This document shows positions 21,512-27,852 of a stretch of 34,057 nt of DNA, piece by piece. The translations under genes and the position numbers were made by a program. Source of the stretch: a virus. The DNA lies in IMG/VR virus record IMGVR_UViG_3300044960_000145, positions 1 to 34,057 of that record. One strand, given 5' to 3'. The first letter of the stretch is position 1, and every line of letters begins with the position of its first letter. The notes below the pieces were generated by a model that searched no databases, had not been told where the DNA came from, and worked only from the letters and a program-made list of their open reading frames with translations.

Positions 21512-22930
21512 TCACCAGACGCTCCCAGCCACATCAGCGGTCGCGGTGTCAACAGCAGCGAGCGCGACGGTCGCCGCTACCAGCGGAGAGATGTCCGCCG
21601 TCGCTGTCTTACGTGCCCACGTCCACACGTCACCCGACGTGCGGACAGCCGCGCCTGCGACCGCCGCGTCCAACGGTGCCTGACCGAGATGCCTCAGCGT
21701 CCCGTTCACGACCGCGTCCTGCAACATGGCGCACGCCTGAGCCATCCCACCCGCGGGCAGTGCCAACAGCGGCACGTCCGCTCTTTCCAACCTCGGGACC
21801 AGCCCATTCGCCGGCGACCGCGGGTCGTACGCGACCGGCACATCCCACCGTCCAGCCAGTTCCTTCGCCCGGCCGACAACCCACTCGGTACCGGGATGCC
21901 GCTCAATCAACTCGATATGCAACAGGCCATCGGCACGTCGGCCGGCCGCAGCGAACGACGACCACGCCATCTCGGGAGCGACATCCAACGCGATCGCCAT
22001 GTCCGACACGATCGACGACTGTTCGTCGACACACGCCGCCCATTTCCCCGGCCCGAACACGGCAGCGCCCGCGTCCTCCGGTGACGGGATACCGAGACGC
22101 TCACGGTCGAACTCGTCGCCGAGTTCAGCGAGCGCAGCCAGCTCGGTCTCGATCCACTCTTCGGTGATACGCAGCCCGAGACCAGGGTTCGCGCGATACC
22201 ACGCGTCGCGGTCATGCCGGTCGGTGCCCGGCTCGTTCAACCAGCCGAAGTAGGCGAGCCGCGGTGCCTTCGCCTGCGCACGCCTCCGCACGTTATGCAA
22301 CACGGCCGAGTCGTGATGTGCCGGAGACGAAAAGTAGAACACCTGCGGTCCCGGCACCTCCATCGACCGTGCCGACAACGCCGGCAACATCGCTCCCATC
22401 GCGGCAGCATCCAGCGAGAACGCCTCGTCGAACATCATCCGATCGGCGCTGAACCCGCGGCCGCCACCACGAGACCGAGCAAAGAACTTCAGGCGACGGC
22501 CGCCGCGCAACACGATTGCCTCTTTGCCGTTCGCCGTGTAGATGTCGTCGAGCAGCTCCGCCAGCAACGGACAGTTCTCGAAGTGATACCGCATCCGCAA
22601 AAAGTGTTCGGTCGCGGTCGAGAACAGATGCGCCGAATGGGTGATCAGCTGCTCCTCGAACAGCACCAGGCCCGCGATCTCAACGATCTCCTGGATGACG
22701 TTCTTGCCGTTCTGGCGCGCCACCTCGACGGCACACTCGAGCGCCGCCCACTGACCGCCCGGCCGTTCGAGCAGACAACCCTCGACAACAAGCTCCTGCC
22801 ACGGATCGGGCCGGATACCGACCTCTGCAGCAAGATCAAGCGCCTCCCGCCCCGCGCCGCTTCTTCCGTCCGGCAGCAGCATCAGCGTCGGCTCTTGCGA
22901 GCCGATCCTTGCGGCGAGTTGCGAGCTCAT
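21512..22930 (-). CDS. terL: Terminase large subunit
   Basis: The DNA packaging motor, 472 residues from ATG 22930. A deviant Walker A, ARQNGKN (71-77), and Walker B, MMFDEA (165-170), form the ATPase. The C-terminal RNase H-like nuclease begins with IALDVAPE (Asp316 as first metal ligand). The conserved RPDPWQ segment (40-45) is typical of this terminase group. The chosen start overlaps the small-terminase gene by 95 nt in another frame; starting at Met17 would shorten the overlap. It cuts concatemers and pumps DNA through the portal. Confidence 0.94.
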   Translation of the reverse strand: MSSQLAARIGSQEPTLMLLPDGRSGAGREALDLAAEVGIRPDPWQELVVEGCLLERPGGQWAALECAVEVARQNGKNVIQEIVEIAGLVLFEEQLITHSAHLFSTATEHFLRMRYHFENCPLLAELLDDIYTANGKEAIVLRGGRRLKFFARSRGGGRGFSADRMMFDEAFSLDAAAMGAMLPALSARSMEVPGPQVFYFSSPAHHDSAVLHNVRRRAQAKAPRLAYFGWLNEPGTDRHDRDAWYRANPGLGLRITEEWIETELAALAELGDEFDRERLGIPSPEDAGAAVFGPGKWAACVDEQSSIVSDMAIALDVAPEMAWSSFAAAGRRADGLLHIELIERHPGTEWVVGRAKELAGRWDVPVAYDPRSPANGLVPRLERADVPLLALPAGGMAQACAMLQDAVVNGTLRHLGQAPLDAAVAGAAVRTSGDVWTWARKTATADISPLVAATVALAAVDTATADVAGSVW

Positions 22931-23117
22931 CGATCTTCGACACCCTCGGCTGCGGCAACGAACGCAACTCGGCCAACGTCGCCCGCAACTCGCGCGACAG
23001 CTGCGGGATCGCATACGGCGGCGTCCGAGGACTATTGATCTGCGCCTTCAGCCGCGCAGCCAACGCCTCAAGGACAGCCCGATCATCACCAGTCGCGGGA
23101 AGTCGAGAACCGCTCAT
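22836..23117 (-). CDS. Terminase small subunit candidate
   Basis: The 93-residue helical protein begins MSGSRLPATGDDRAVLEALA and ends in a very basic tail (RKDRLARADADAAAGRKKRR). It directly precedes and overlaps the large terminase, which is the normal place for the small subunit. Phage small terminases recognise the packaging site and hand DNA to the large subunit. No HTH is obvious, so the call rests on position, size and basic helical nature. Confidence 0.7.
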   Translation of the reverse strand: MSGSRLPATGDDRAVLEALAARLKAQINSPRTPPYAIPQLSRELRATLAELRSLPQPRVSKIDELATRRKDRLARADADAAAGRKKRRGAGGA

Positions 23118-23343
23118 GCCGCAACCTCGCTCCCGCCCGCGCATTACACGACCGATGCTCCGCCGCCAACGGCGACGCAGGATCACCATCCACAAGATGA
23201 CCGGCCTGCCACGGATCGTCCACCCGAGCCAACCCGCCACACCGCCAACAACGCGTCAACGGATCAGCACACGCCGCCTCCACCACCAGCCGCGCACGCC
23301 GCCGATACGACCCCGCATAATGCCGACGATCCAACCCAGGCAC
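23086..23343 (-). CDS. HNH endonuclease
   Basis: The GTG at 23343 with AAAGGGG about 6 nt upstream gives 85 residues. The sequence CWRCGG (zinc pair), DDPWQAGHLVDGDP (first His, with the Asp-Gly-Asp turn) and AAEHRSCNARAG (His, Asn and final Cys) is a compact HNH with a zinc-binding frame. HNH proteins encoded next to terminase in cos-type phages stimulate terminase cutting at cos. It overlaps the small terminase by 32 nt and lies at the packaging end of the late operon. Confidence 0.88.
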   Translation of the reverse strand: MPGLDRRHYAGSYRRRARLVVEAACADPLTRCWRCGGLARVDDPWQAGHLVDGDPASPLAAEHRSCNARAGARLRHERFSTSRDW

Positions 23344-23366
23344 CCCAACCCCTTTTTCCACAGCCC

Positions 23367-23405
23367 GGGGAGGGAAACCACGGCGGGGGTTTCGGGGGGT
23401 GGGGG
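23367..23405 (+). other. G-run cluster, potential G-quadruplex
   Basis: The plus strand contains runs of 4, 3, 5, 6 and 5 G within 39 bases (23367-23370, 23372-23374, 23385-23389, 23394-23399, 23401-23405), with loops of 10, 4 and 1 nt between the last four. This meets the usual G-quadruplex pattern and is the densest G tract in the window. It lies 24 nt upstream of the HNH start codon. Confidence 0.55.
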
Positions 23406-23455
23406 TGTGCGAAAGAATCGCGGGTGCCCCTCCCGCTGGTGGTGTGTGGTCGCGA

Positions 23456-23490
23456 GAGGGGTCTGCCCCGGTCGTGTGGGCAGACCTCTC
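23456..23490. terminator. Strong hairpin between early and late genes
   Basis: GTCTGCCC (23461-23468) and GGGCAGAC (23478-23485) pair perfectly and the stem extends outward 5 more pairs with one G-U, around a 9-nt loop. It follows the stop of the last early gene (23538) in the leftward direction. It can serve as an early/late boundary terminator or as a structured packaging element. Confidence 0.6.
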
Positions 23491-23537
23491 CACCCTGGCC
23501 GTGTTTACCATAAGTCCTGGTCAGCGGTCAAGTGTGG

Positions 23538-23978
23538 TCAGGCTGCCGGGGGGCGGGATGTCTTCGGCCACTGTTCGCCGTGGTTGCGTCTGTGGTTGCG
23601 GCACCGTGAACACTCGCCGGATTTGCGGCCCTCCTCGAGGAAGCGGTCGCAGGCGACGTTCATGCACGGCACCGGTGCTGGCATGTCGGGTGGACGTTCG
23701 GCTGGTTGGAGCAGCCAGTTCTGTGCCCGCAACGCCCGTTCGAGCAGAGCGGCGGCTTTGAGGATGTCGGCCCGGTAGCCGAACCACCGTTCCTTCAGGA
23801 GCCGGTCGAACCGGTCCGGTAGCGGCAACGGTGCTTCCGCGGTCCGTGAACCGTCCGGCATCGACGACGACGGCAGCCCACCGCGCTGCCAGTCACGCAT
23901 CCGTGCTCGGAACTGGTGCGGCTCGAGCTCGGCTACGAGCATCCGGATACGGCCCAACGCCTCAAACGGTTGGCTCAA
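23538..23978 (-). CDS. Hypothetical protein with C-terminal zinc motif
   Basis: The TTG at 23978 is favoured because GGGGGAGGAG lies 6 nt upstream, giving 146 residues; ATG 23942 is an alternative. The C-terminal 40 residues contain CMNVACDRF and GECSRCRNHRRNHGEQWP, four cysteines plus basic residues, a small zinc ribbon that probably binds DNA or RNA. The N-terminal part is helical with FDRLLKERWFGYRADILKAA. It is the last gene before the packaging region. Similar CxxC...RRRxG tails occur in unnamed actinophage proteins. Confidence 0.72.
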   Translation of the reverse strand: MSQPFEALGRIRMLVAELEPHQFRARMRDWQRGGLPSSSMPDGSRTAEAPLPLPDRFDRLLKERWFGYRADILKAAALLERALRAQNWLLQPAERPPDMPAPVPCMNVACDRFLEEGRKSGECSRCRNHRRNHGEQWPKTSRPPAA

Positions 23979-24047
23979 CTCGAACTCCTCCCCCAGCAGA
24001 CCCGACCGGAATCCCGGTCTCGACCTCGCCGCGGCTCATGCGGTGTC

Positions 24048-24125
24048 TCACGAACTTGGAATCGGTGGCGAGATTCCAAGTTTTCGACTGCCGCAGCCGC
24101 AACCCTCGTACGCGTCGTCGGCCAT
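24048..24125 (-). CDS. Possible tiny gene (25 aa)
   Basis: ATG 24125 overlaps the previous stop by one base (TGATG), and 25 codons follow before TGA. The peptide begins MADDAYEGCGCGSRKLG and ends in PPIPSS. The inverted repeat at 24053-24082 lies inside it. The overlap suggests translation, but the length and the overlapping hairpin leave open that it is only a leader or chance frame. Confidence 0.35.
   Translation of the reverse strand: MADDAYEGCGCGSRKLGISPPIPSS
24053..24082. repeat. Perfect 11-bp inverted repeat with 8-nt loop
   Basis: AACTTGGAATC (24053-24063) and GATTCCAAGTT (24072-24082) are exact complements separated by GGTGGCGA. The arms are unusually AT-rich for this genome. On the plus strand the stem is followed by two more T (24083-24084), so it looks like an intrinsic terminator for rightward (antisense) transcription; on either strand it could be a protein-binding dyad or an mRNA hairpin. 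Confidence 0.75.
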
Positions 24126-24367
24126 CAGTCCTCCCCTACAGACTCGCTCAACAGGCGGCGAGCACGCTCGAACGGACACGGCCACTTCGCCAAGTCCATG
24201 GCGCACTGGCCGAGGTGCTCGGCGTGGTCGCCTTCCCAATCGAGAATGCCGCGCAGTGCAGCAGTGAGCGCATCCACCCGCTCACGCAACTCCTCCCGTT
24301 CACAGATGACGATTGGAGCGCCCGCCCCATCAACCACGCCGGGGATCTGCGGGCAATGCCACGTCAC
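24125..24367 (-). CDS. Hypothetical helical protein (80 aa)
   Basis: GTG 24367 is preferred because GGAG lies 7 nt upstream, giving 80 residues; GTG 24421, which overlaps the previous stop, would give 98. The core REELRERVDALTAALRGILDW is a predicted coiled coil. Four cysteines are scattered (HCPQ, ICE, QCAM, PCPF). It follows the helicase-loader-like gene and may be a small replication accessory protein. No family is recognised. Confidence 0.62.
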   Translation of the reverse strand: MTWHCPQIPGVVDGAGAPIVICEREELRERVDALTAALRGILDWEGDHAEHLGQCAMDLAKWPCPFERARRLLSESVGED

Positions 24368-24410
24368 GTTGGTGCTCCGTCCTTCCTCCACCCGCGCCCG
24401 CATGCGGCCA

Positions 24411-24905
24411 TCAGTCCTCACCTACCAGCCGCGCACGGTACTCCGCACGCACCGACTGCCACGCCTCGTCGAACCACCGGCGATGCGAACCGTCCTCGCC
24501 ATCCCGACGCGACGCATCAGCAAGCCGCTCACGCCACGACAGCACCCCCGCCGCGTCGAGCTCGCGTTCCCCCACCGTCTTGCGCCGCTCATCCAACAAC
24601 GGACGGACCATCTCCAAGAACCGTCGTGCAGTATCGGACCGCACCGGAGCCTCCAGCGCCGGCACCGTCCTCCCGTACCGTCGCTGCTGTCTGACCGCCA
24701 CGAGCTCACGTTCCACGTCCGCGATCGACGGGAAGAACCGGAGACTCCGCTTACAGGCCGACAGTGCCTCGCGGGCCGTCTCAACATCGAGACCGGCGAG
24801 GTAATCGACCCAGACGCGGGCGGTCGGTTCGTCGTGCTGTTCATGCGCCGACGGCCAGACGGCGAGCATGTGCTGGTAGAGCCCGACAGCTTCTGCACGG
24901 TTCAT
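24411..24905 (-). CDS. Helicase loader-like replication protein
   Basis: The 164-residue protein shows the pattern of phage helicase-interaction proteins (G39P/DnaI N-terminal type): helices around EAVGLYQHMLAVWP and VWVDYLAGLDVETAREALSA, then SLRFFPSIADVERELVAVRQ, where the FPSIADV box is the most recognisable part. Such proteins bring the host DnaB helicase to the phage origin. Its ATG overlaps the stop of the replication initiator (ATGA), so the two form a lambda O/P-like pair. There is no ATPase motif, so it would act as an adaptor, not as an AAA+ loader. Confidence 0.65.
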   Translation of the reverse strand: MNRAEAVGLYQHMLAVWPSAHEQHDEPTARVWVDYLAGLDVETAREALSACKRSLRFFPSIADVERELVAVRQQRRYGRTVPALEAPVRSDTARRFLEMVRPLLDERRKTVGERELDAAGVLSWRERLADASRRDGEDGSHRRWFDEAWQSVRAEYRARLVGED

Positions 24906-25774
24906 TGGTCGGCCACGATTCGTGCGAGTGCCGCCTCAGCACGCGAGATGCGCCGTGCCGGCAGATGGTCGGGGTTCGGTTCACACTCGGCCCACCGTCG
25001 TGCCAGCGCAGTGGGGGTGAGGCTGACTGACGGCCACCGGGTGCGGAACACGACCGCCCGTTGGTGGATGCTGTCGGGGGTGGCGCCCGCGCCGCGCAGG
25101 TCCTTCAGCGCTCGGTTGTATGCGCCGCGTGCGCTGTCGGGGATGGGTCCGTTGATGCCGCAGGCGGCGAGGAGCGCGTCCCAGAGGTCGTCGCGTTTTC
25201 GCGCCGCACGCGGCGCAATTACTTCTCCCTCTCCTTCTCCTATCTCCTTACTCCTATCTCCTATCGGCACCAGGGCGCCCTTAGTAGCCGCCACATCGTC
25301 AACCGGTTCGCCTTCGGTTGTCTCCGTGTCGCGCACCTGTCGCGCACCCAGGGCGCCCTTAGTAGCCGCCACATCGTCAACCGGTTCGCCTTCGGTTGTC
25401 TCCGTGTCGCGCACCTGTCGCGCACCCGTCGCGCACCAGTCGGGTGGGGGTGGGAGATGGCTGTCGAACCGCTTGCGCGGCTTCTGGAACCGGTCCCACT
25501 GGGTGACCGCCAGGTACCGTCGGCCGTCCGTCTCGTAACGGACGATGAGGCCAAGCGACGCCAGCTCCGACAGCCAACCTTCGACCGTCGAAGCGCGGAG
25601 GTCGTCGTCGAGGGGGAACAGCCACGACCGGAACAGCCGAGCGTCGTCCTCGGCGCGGCCCTCGTCGTCGCAGTGCGTGAGCAGCCGCCAGTAGCACCGT
25701 TCGGCCTCCGCCGACGCCGCTTGGAGCTTCTCCGACTTGAGAGCGTCGGGATGAATCGAGCGGATGCGGGCCAC
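24902..25774 (-). CDS. Replication initiator-like winged-helix protein
   Basis: A GTG at 25774, 1 nt after a leader-peptide stop, gives 290 residues. Residues 1-105 (VARIRSIHPDALKSEKLQAA onward, then TVEGWLSELASLGLIVRYE and YLAVTQWDRFQKP) form the winged-helix N-domain of phage replisome organisers. Residues 117-168 are two identical 26-residue copies (GARQVRDTETTEGEPVDDVA...). The C-domain (about 195-290) resembles helicase-recruiting domains (DDLWDALLAACG). It probably binds the origin that seems to lie within its own gene and recruits helicase through the next gene. Confidence 0.8.
   Translation of the reverse strand: MARIRSIHPDALKSEKLQAASAEAERCYWRLLTHCDDEGRAEDDARLFRSWLFPLDDDLRASTVEGWLSELASLGLIVRYETDGRRYLAVTQWDRFQKPRKRFDSHLPPPPDWCATGARQVRDTETTEGEPVDDVAATKGALGARQVRDTETTEGEPVDDVAATKGALVPIGDRSKEIGEGEGEVIAPRAARKRDDLWDALLAACGINGPIPDSARGAYNRALKDLRGAGATPDSIHQRAVVFRTRWPSVSLTPTALARRWAECEPNPDHLPARRISRAEAALARIVADQ
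25201..25427. other. Putative replication origin inside the initiator gene
   Basis: Three elements lie side by side: a perfect hairpin GCGCCG-CACG-CGGCGC (25201-25216), a pyrimidine-rich and comparatively AT-rich tract (25217-25265, with TCCTATCTCC repeated), and two exact 78-bp tandem repeats (25270-25427). An initiator gene that carries iterons and an easily melted tract is the arrangement of the lambda O gene and its ori. The role is inferred from architecture. Confidence 0.55.
25270..25427. repeat. 78-bp perfect tandem duplication
   Basis: Copy 1 (25270-25347) and copy 2 (25348-25425) are identical, and 2 more bases continue the period. The unit is a multiple of three and adds 26 residues to the initiator. 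Within it GTCGCGCACC recurs at about 10-11 bp spacing at the right end (three copies up to 25437). Identity at every third base argues for recent duplication or DNA-level selection. Confidence 0.95.
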
Positions 25775-25775
25775 G

Positions 25776-25823
25776 TCAACCCCGATTCGCAGGGTCGTTG
25801 ACGGGCATGGCACGATGGACCAC
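25776..25823 (-). CDS. Leader peptide of the initiator gene (15 aa)
   Basis: A perfect AGGAGGT (25836-25830) stands 6 nt before GTG 25823, which opens a 15-codon frame (VVHRAMPVNDPANRG) that ends 1 nt before the initiator GTG. The initiator itself has no good ribosome site. The leader therefore probably feeds ribosomes into the initiator by translational coupling. The peptide sequence has no obvious attenuation codons. Confidence 0.55.
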   Translation of the reverse strand: MVHRAMPVNDPANRG

Positions 25824-25852
25824 GTCGGTACCTCCTGTCAGGTATCGGCCAC

Positions 25853-25881
25853 GGCCCCGGACGTTCCCGCGTCGCGGGGCC
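25853..25881 (-). promoter_or_regulatory. Hairpin upstream of leader peptide
   Basis: GGCCCCG (25853-25859) pairs with CGGGGCC (25875-25881) over a 15-nt loop that itself contains CCCGCG. It is 17 nt upstream of the leader's ribosome-binding site and 45 nt after the preceding gene's stop. It may partly terminate the early transcript or control translation of the replication genes. Confidence 0.5.
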
Positions 25882-25925
25882 ACTTCTATGTTCCGCCAAC
25901 CATGGCCGTACAGCCGTTCGCCCAT

Positions 25926-26345
25926 TTACGCCGCCTCACCCCTCTCATTCACGCCATTCCCGCACCGGCAGCCGTCCACCGCACACCGATGCGGCCGCAC
26001 CCGATACCAATCCGGCCAACCCCAAAACCGCTCGCCACGACGACGCCGCGACCGCTCATCACGACGACGATTCCGCACGGCCACCTGGCCGGCACGCCAC
26101 GCAGCCCACGCTTCCTCCGACCACCGCCACGACCTCCCCCATACCTCCTCCGGCAGCCAGCCGGCCTTGACCGCCAGCTCCTCCGCGCGGCGTGGCGTCA
26201 ACAGCAGGCCCTTGCGGCGCGCTCTGACGACGCTGTTGCGTGTGACGCCGAGCCGTTCGGCTTTCTCGCCATCGGAGACCGGCCCGAACTTCTCGTCGAG
26301 TGCAGCCCACGACAGGCAGAACATCGGCGGCGGCAGATTCGCCAT
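25926..26345 (-). CDS. Helix-turn-helix DNA-binding protein
   Basis: The 139-residue protein has an HTH in residues 26-45 (GEKAERLGVTRNSVVRARRK), followed by LLTPRRAEELAVKAGWLPEEVW, a layout seen in unnamed actinophage regulators encoded near WhiB. The middle is strongly basic and Trp-rich; the C-terminus has CAVDGCRCG, a possible zinc site. The start overlaps the WhiB stop by one base (TGATG), so the two regulators are coexpressed. It may control early-to-late switching or bind near the origin. Confidence 0.75.
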   Translation of the reverse strand: MANLPPPMFCLSWAALDEKFGPVSDGEKAERLGVTRNSVVRARRKGLLLTPRRAEELAVKAGWLPEEVWGRSWRWSEEAWAAWRAGQVAVRNRRRDERSRRRRGERFWGWPDWYRVRPHRCAVDGCRCGNGVNERGEAA

Positions 26346-26734
26346 CAGTCGCGACGACGCTCATAGTCGGGACAGTCACACTCGCCGCACGGCATACGCA
26401 CATAGGCGTCCTCACGGACCGCATCATGGTCACGCAACCTGTGGCCACACCTACAGCGGAACATCACGACGCCCTCCCTCCGTGCCCGCTGCTGCCGACG
26501 TGTCGCGGCACGCCGCCGACGCACCAACTCGCGGCGCTCATCCACCGTCAAACCACCCCACACCCCATCCCACTCACCCGACTTGAGCGCGAACTCGAGA
26601 CAGTCCTGCCGGACCTCACAACGACCACACAACGCCTTCGCCTGCAATGCACGCCACTGCGGCCGTTCCTCACGGAAGAACAGGCTCGTGTCCGAGTCCT
26701 TACATGCCGCCAAGTCACGCCAGCCTTCACGCAT
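26345..26734 (-). CDS. whiB: WhiB-family regulator fused to a Cys-rich tail
   Basis: The product is 129 residues from ATG 26734. Residues 1-75 are WhiB: Cys11, Cys36, Cys39 and Cys45 (C-x24-C-x2-C-x5-C) to hold a 4Fe-4S cluster, and the GVWGG turn (57-61). A basic segment (RRRRAATRRQQRARRE) would bind DNA. Residues 91-129 add CRCGHRL...MPCGECDC, five cysteines resembling a separate small phage zinc protein. A GGAGGGAGG 7-11 nt before the internal Met91 codon could also make this tail alone. Phage WhiB proteins bind the principal sigma factor and redirect host or phage transcription. Confidence 0.9.
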   Translation of the reverse strand: MREGWRDLAACKDSDTSLFFREERPQWRALQAKALCGRCEVRQDCLEFALKSGEWDGVWGGLTVDERRELVRRRRAATRRQQRARREGVVMFRCRCGHRLRDHDAVREDAYVRMPCGECDCPDYERRRD

Positions 26735-27179
26735 TGACCGCCGCCTCGACCACGTGTGCGAACTGCGACAGCCGACACACCACCAGACCATCCGACACAC
26801 CCGCTGGCATCGCGACCAGCAGGAATGGCCGCACATCACCGACCGCAAGCGACCGCTCCGCCTGCCGCTCAGCCGCCACATACCGCGTCCAAATCGGTCC
26901 GACCTGCGCTCCCGACTTCACCTCGACCCGCAACGGCAGACCTGCCCACGCCTCCTCGTTCCCGAGCTGACCGACAAACCTTGCGGCCGACGTAGCCGTC
27001 AACTGCTCCAGTGCCTTGCGTGCCTCCCGCTGCTTCCTCATCCCGCTTCGGCGGTTCCGTGCGCCACGACAGGACGCGCACGGACGCGTGCGAGTGCAGT
27101 CCGGGTCGTCGCGGCGACATGACCACGGCCGCGTCTGCTTCTCGACACGCGGGAACCCTTCCGGCAGCTCCTTCGTCAC
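26727..27179 (-). CDS. Possible nuclease with EVK motif and zinc knuckle
   Basis: GTG 27179 overlaps the previous stop (GTGA), giving 150 residues. Residues 21-38 contain four Cys (CRRDDPDC, CASC) with basic residues around them, a zinc knuckle. The core LRVEVKSGAQVGPIWTRYVA holds an E-V-K motif followed by a conserved-looking PIWTR helix, and later RPFLLVAMP and DGLVVC strands. The alternation resembles a small PD-(D/E)XK or resolvase-like nuclease fold, as expected beside a recombination protein. Catalysis is inferred, not shown. Confidence 0.65.
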   Translation of the reverse strand: MTKELPEGFPRVEKQTRPWSCRRDDPDCTRTRPCASCRGARNRRSGMRKQREARKALEQLTATSAARFVGQLGNEEAWAGLPLRVEVKSGAQVGPIWTRYVAAERQAERSLAVGDVRPFLLVAMPAGVSDGLVVCRLSQFAHVVEAAVNA

Positions 27180-27328
27180 GGCCGCACCTTGAAGGTCGCT
27201 TGCCAGCCGCGGCAGAACGGCTCGCCACAATCACACTCGACCGCCGCGAGCCCCCAGTCGCGTCGCAGCTCGTCGAGCAACAGCACGTCGCCGTCGCAGT
27301 AGGCGAGCTCGAACTCGTCGCGGGTCAC
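27176..27328 (-). CDS. Small protein (50 aa)
   Basis: Both ends are GTGA overlaps with its neighbours, strong evidence for translation. The 50-residue product is acidic in its first half (FELAYCDGDVLLLDELRR) and has CDCGEPFC near residues 33-40, a possible metal site. It sits between a Rad52-like gene and a possible nuclease. No function can be named. Confidence 0.7.
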   Translation of the reverse strand: MTRDEFELAYCDGDVLLLDELRRDWGLAAVECDCGEPFCRGWQATFKVRP

Positions 27329-27852
27329 CGTGTCCTCGCTTCCAGATGAGCGGGGCCGGACAGGTGCCCACCGTCCATGCCATCTGTGGTGGGCGCAGCC
27401 TGTTGTGTGACGCCGGAGGACGCAGCCTGTGGCTGCTCGGTACCTGCCCGGCCCGCGAGCTGCTCGTACAGAAAGAAATCGCCGCCCGACCCCGCCCACA
27501 GATGCAACCCGAGACCGAGCCGCATCGCGCACCGCTTCAACGCGTCCGACGCTGCCTTCTTCAGACGGTCACCCTGCGTCTTGCAGTTTCCCGGCTGGTC
27601 GCAATCGCCAGCCTCCGTGACCGTCACCTCGACGCCATCGACCGTCACCGTCAGAGACGCAGTGCAACCCTCCACGACCCGTTCAGGACTGTAGACCACC
27701 TGCTCGACGCGGAACGAGAAAGGCCCGACAATCGCGAGGAGAATCTGCGTGATGATTTCGTGGTCGACGTACTCGCCGTAACCGCTTGGCGCCCTCTTTA
27801 TGTACTTGCCGGGGACGGGACGTGCGAGCCGCAGCAGTTGCGAGTCGCTCAT
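27325..27852 (-). CDS. Rad52-like single-strand annealing protein
   Basis: The product is 175 residues from ATG 27852, which overlaps the upstream stop (ATGA). The region YVDHEIITQILLAIVGPFSF, then ECCTASLTV-like strands (CTASLTVTVDGVEVTV), then GDRLKKAASDALKRCAMRLG and LGLHLW, matches the Rad52/Rad22-type annealing core, in which the DRxKxAxSDALKRxAxxxGLG helix is diagnostic. It would anneal complementary single strands during phage replication and recombination. The C-terminal 45 residues are Gln/Gly/Ala-rich and flexible, suited to contact a single-strand binding protein. Confidence 0.8.
   Translation of the reverse strand: MSDSQLLRLARPVPGKYIKRAPSGYGEYVDHEIITQILLAIVGPFSFRVEQVVYSPERVVEGCTASLTVTVDGVEVTVTEAGDCDQPGNCKTQGDRLKKAASDALKRCAMRLGLGLHLWAGSGGDFFLYEQLAGRAGTEQPQAASSGVTQQAAPTTDGMDGGHLSGPAHLEARTR

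Larger units (their letters stand above)
23344..23537. other. Non-coding interval, probable packaging (cos) and late control region
   Basis: This 194-bp gap between the early operon's last gene and the HNH/terminase genes is the natural site for cos. It holds a G-run cluster on the plus strand (23367-23405), a strong hairpin (23456-23490) and three spaced GGTCA copies (23519-23540). On the minus strand TTGACC (23528-23523) resembles a -35 box but no good -10 follows at 16-18 bp. A late promoter using a phage-specific factor or WhiB is possible. Confidence 0.55.

Noticed and set aside
25270-25427. Transposon or insertion-sequence footprint
   Set aside because: The two 78-bp copies are directly adjacent, in frame, with no inverted ends or transposase nearby. 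It is a tandem duplication.
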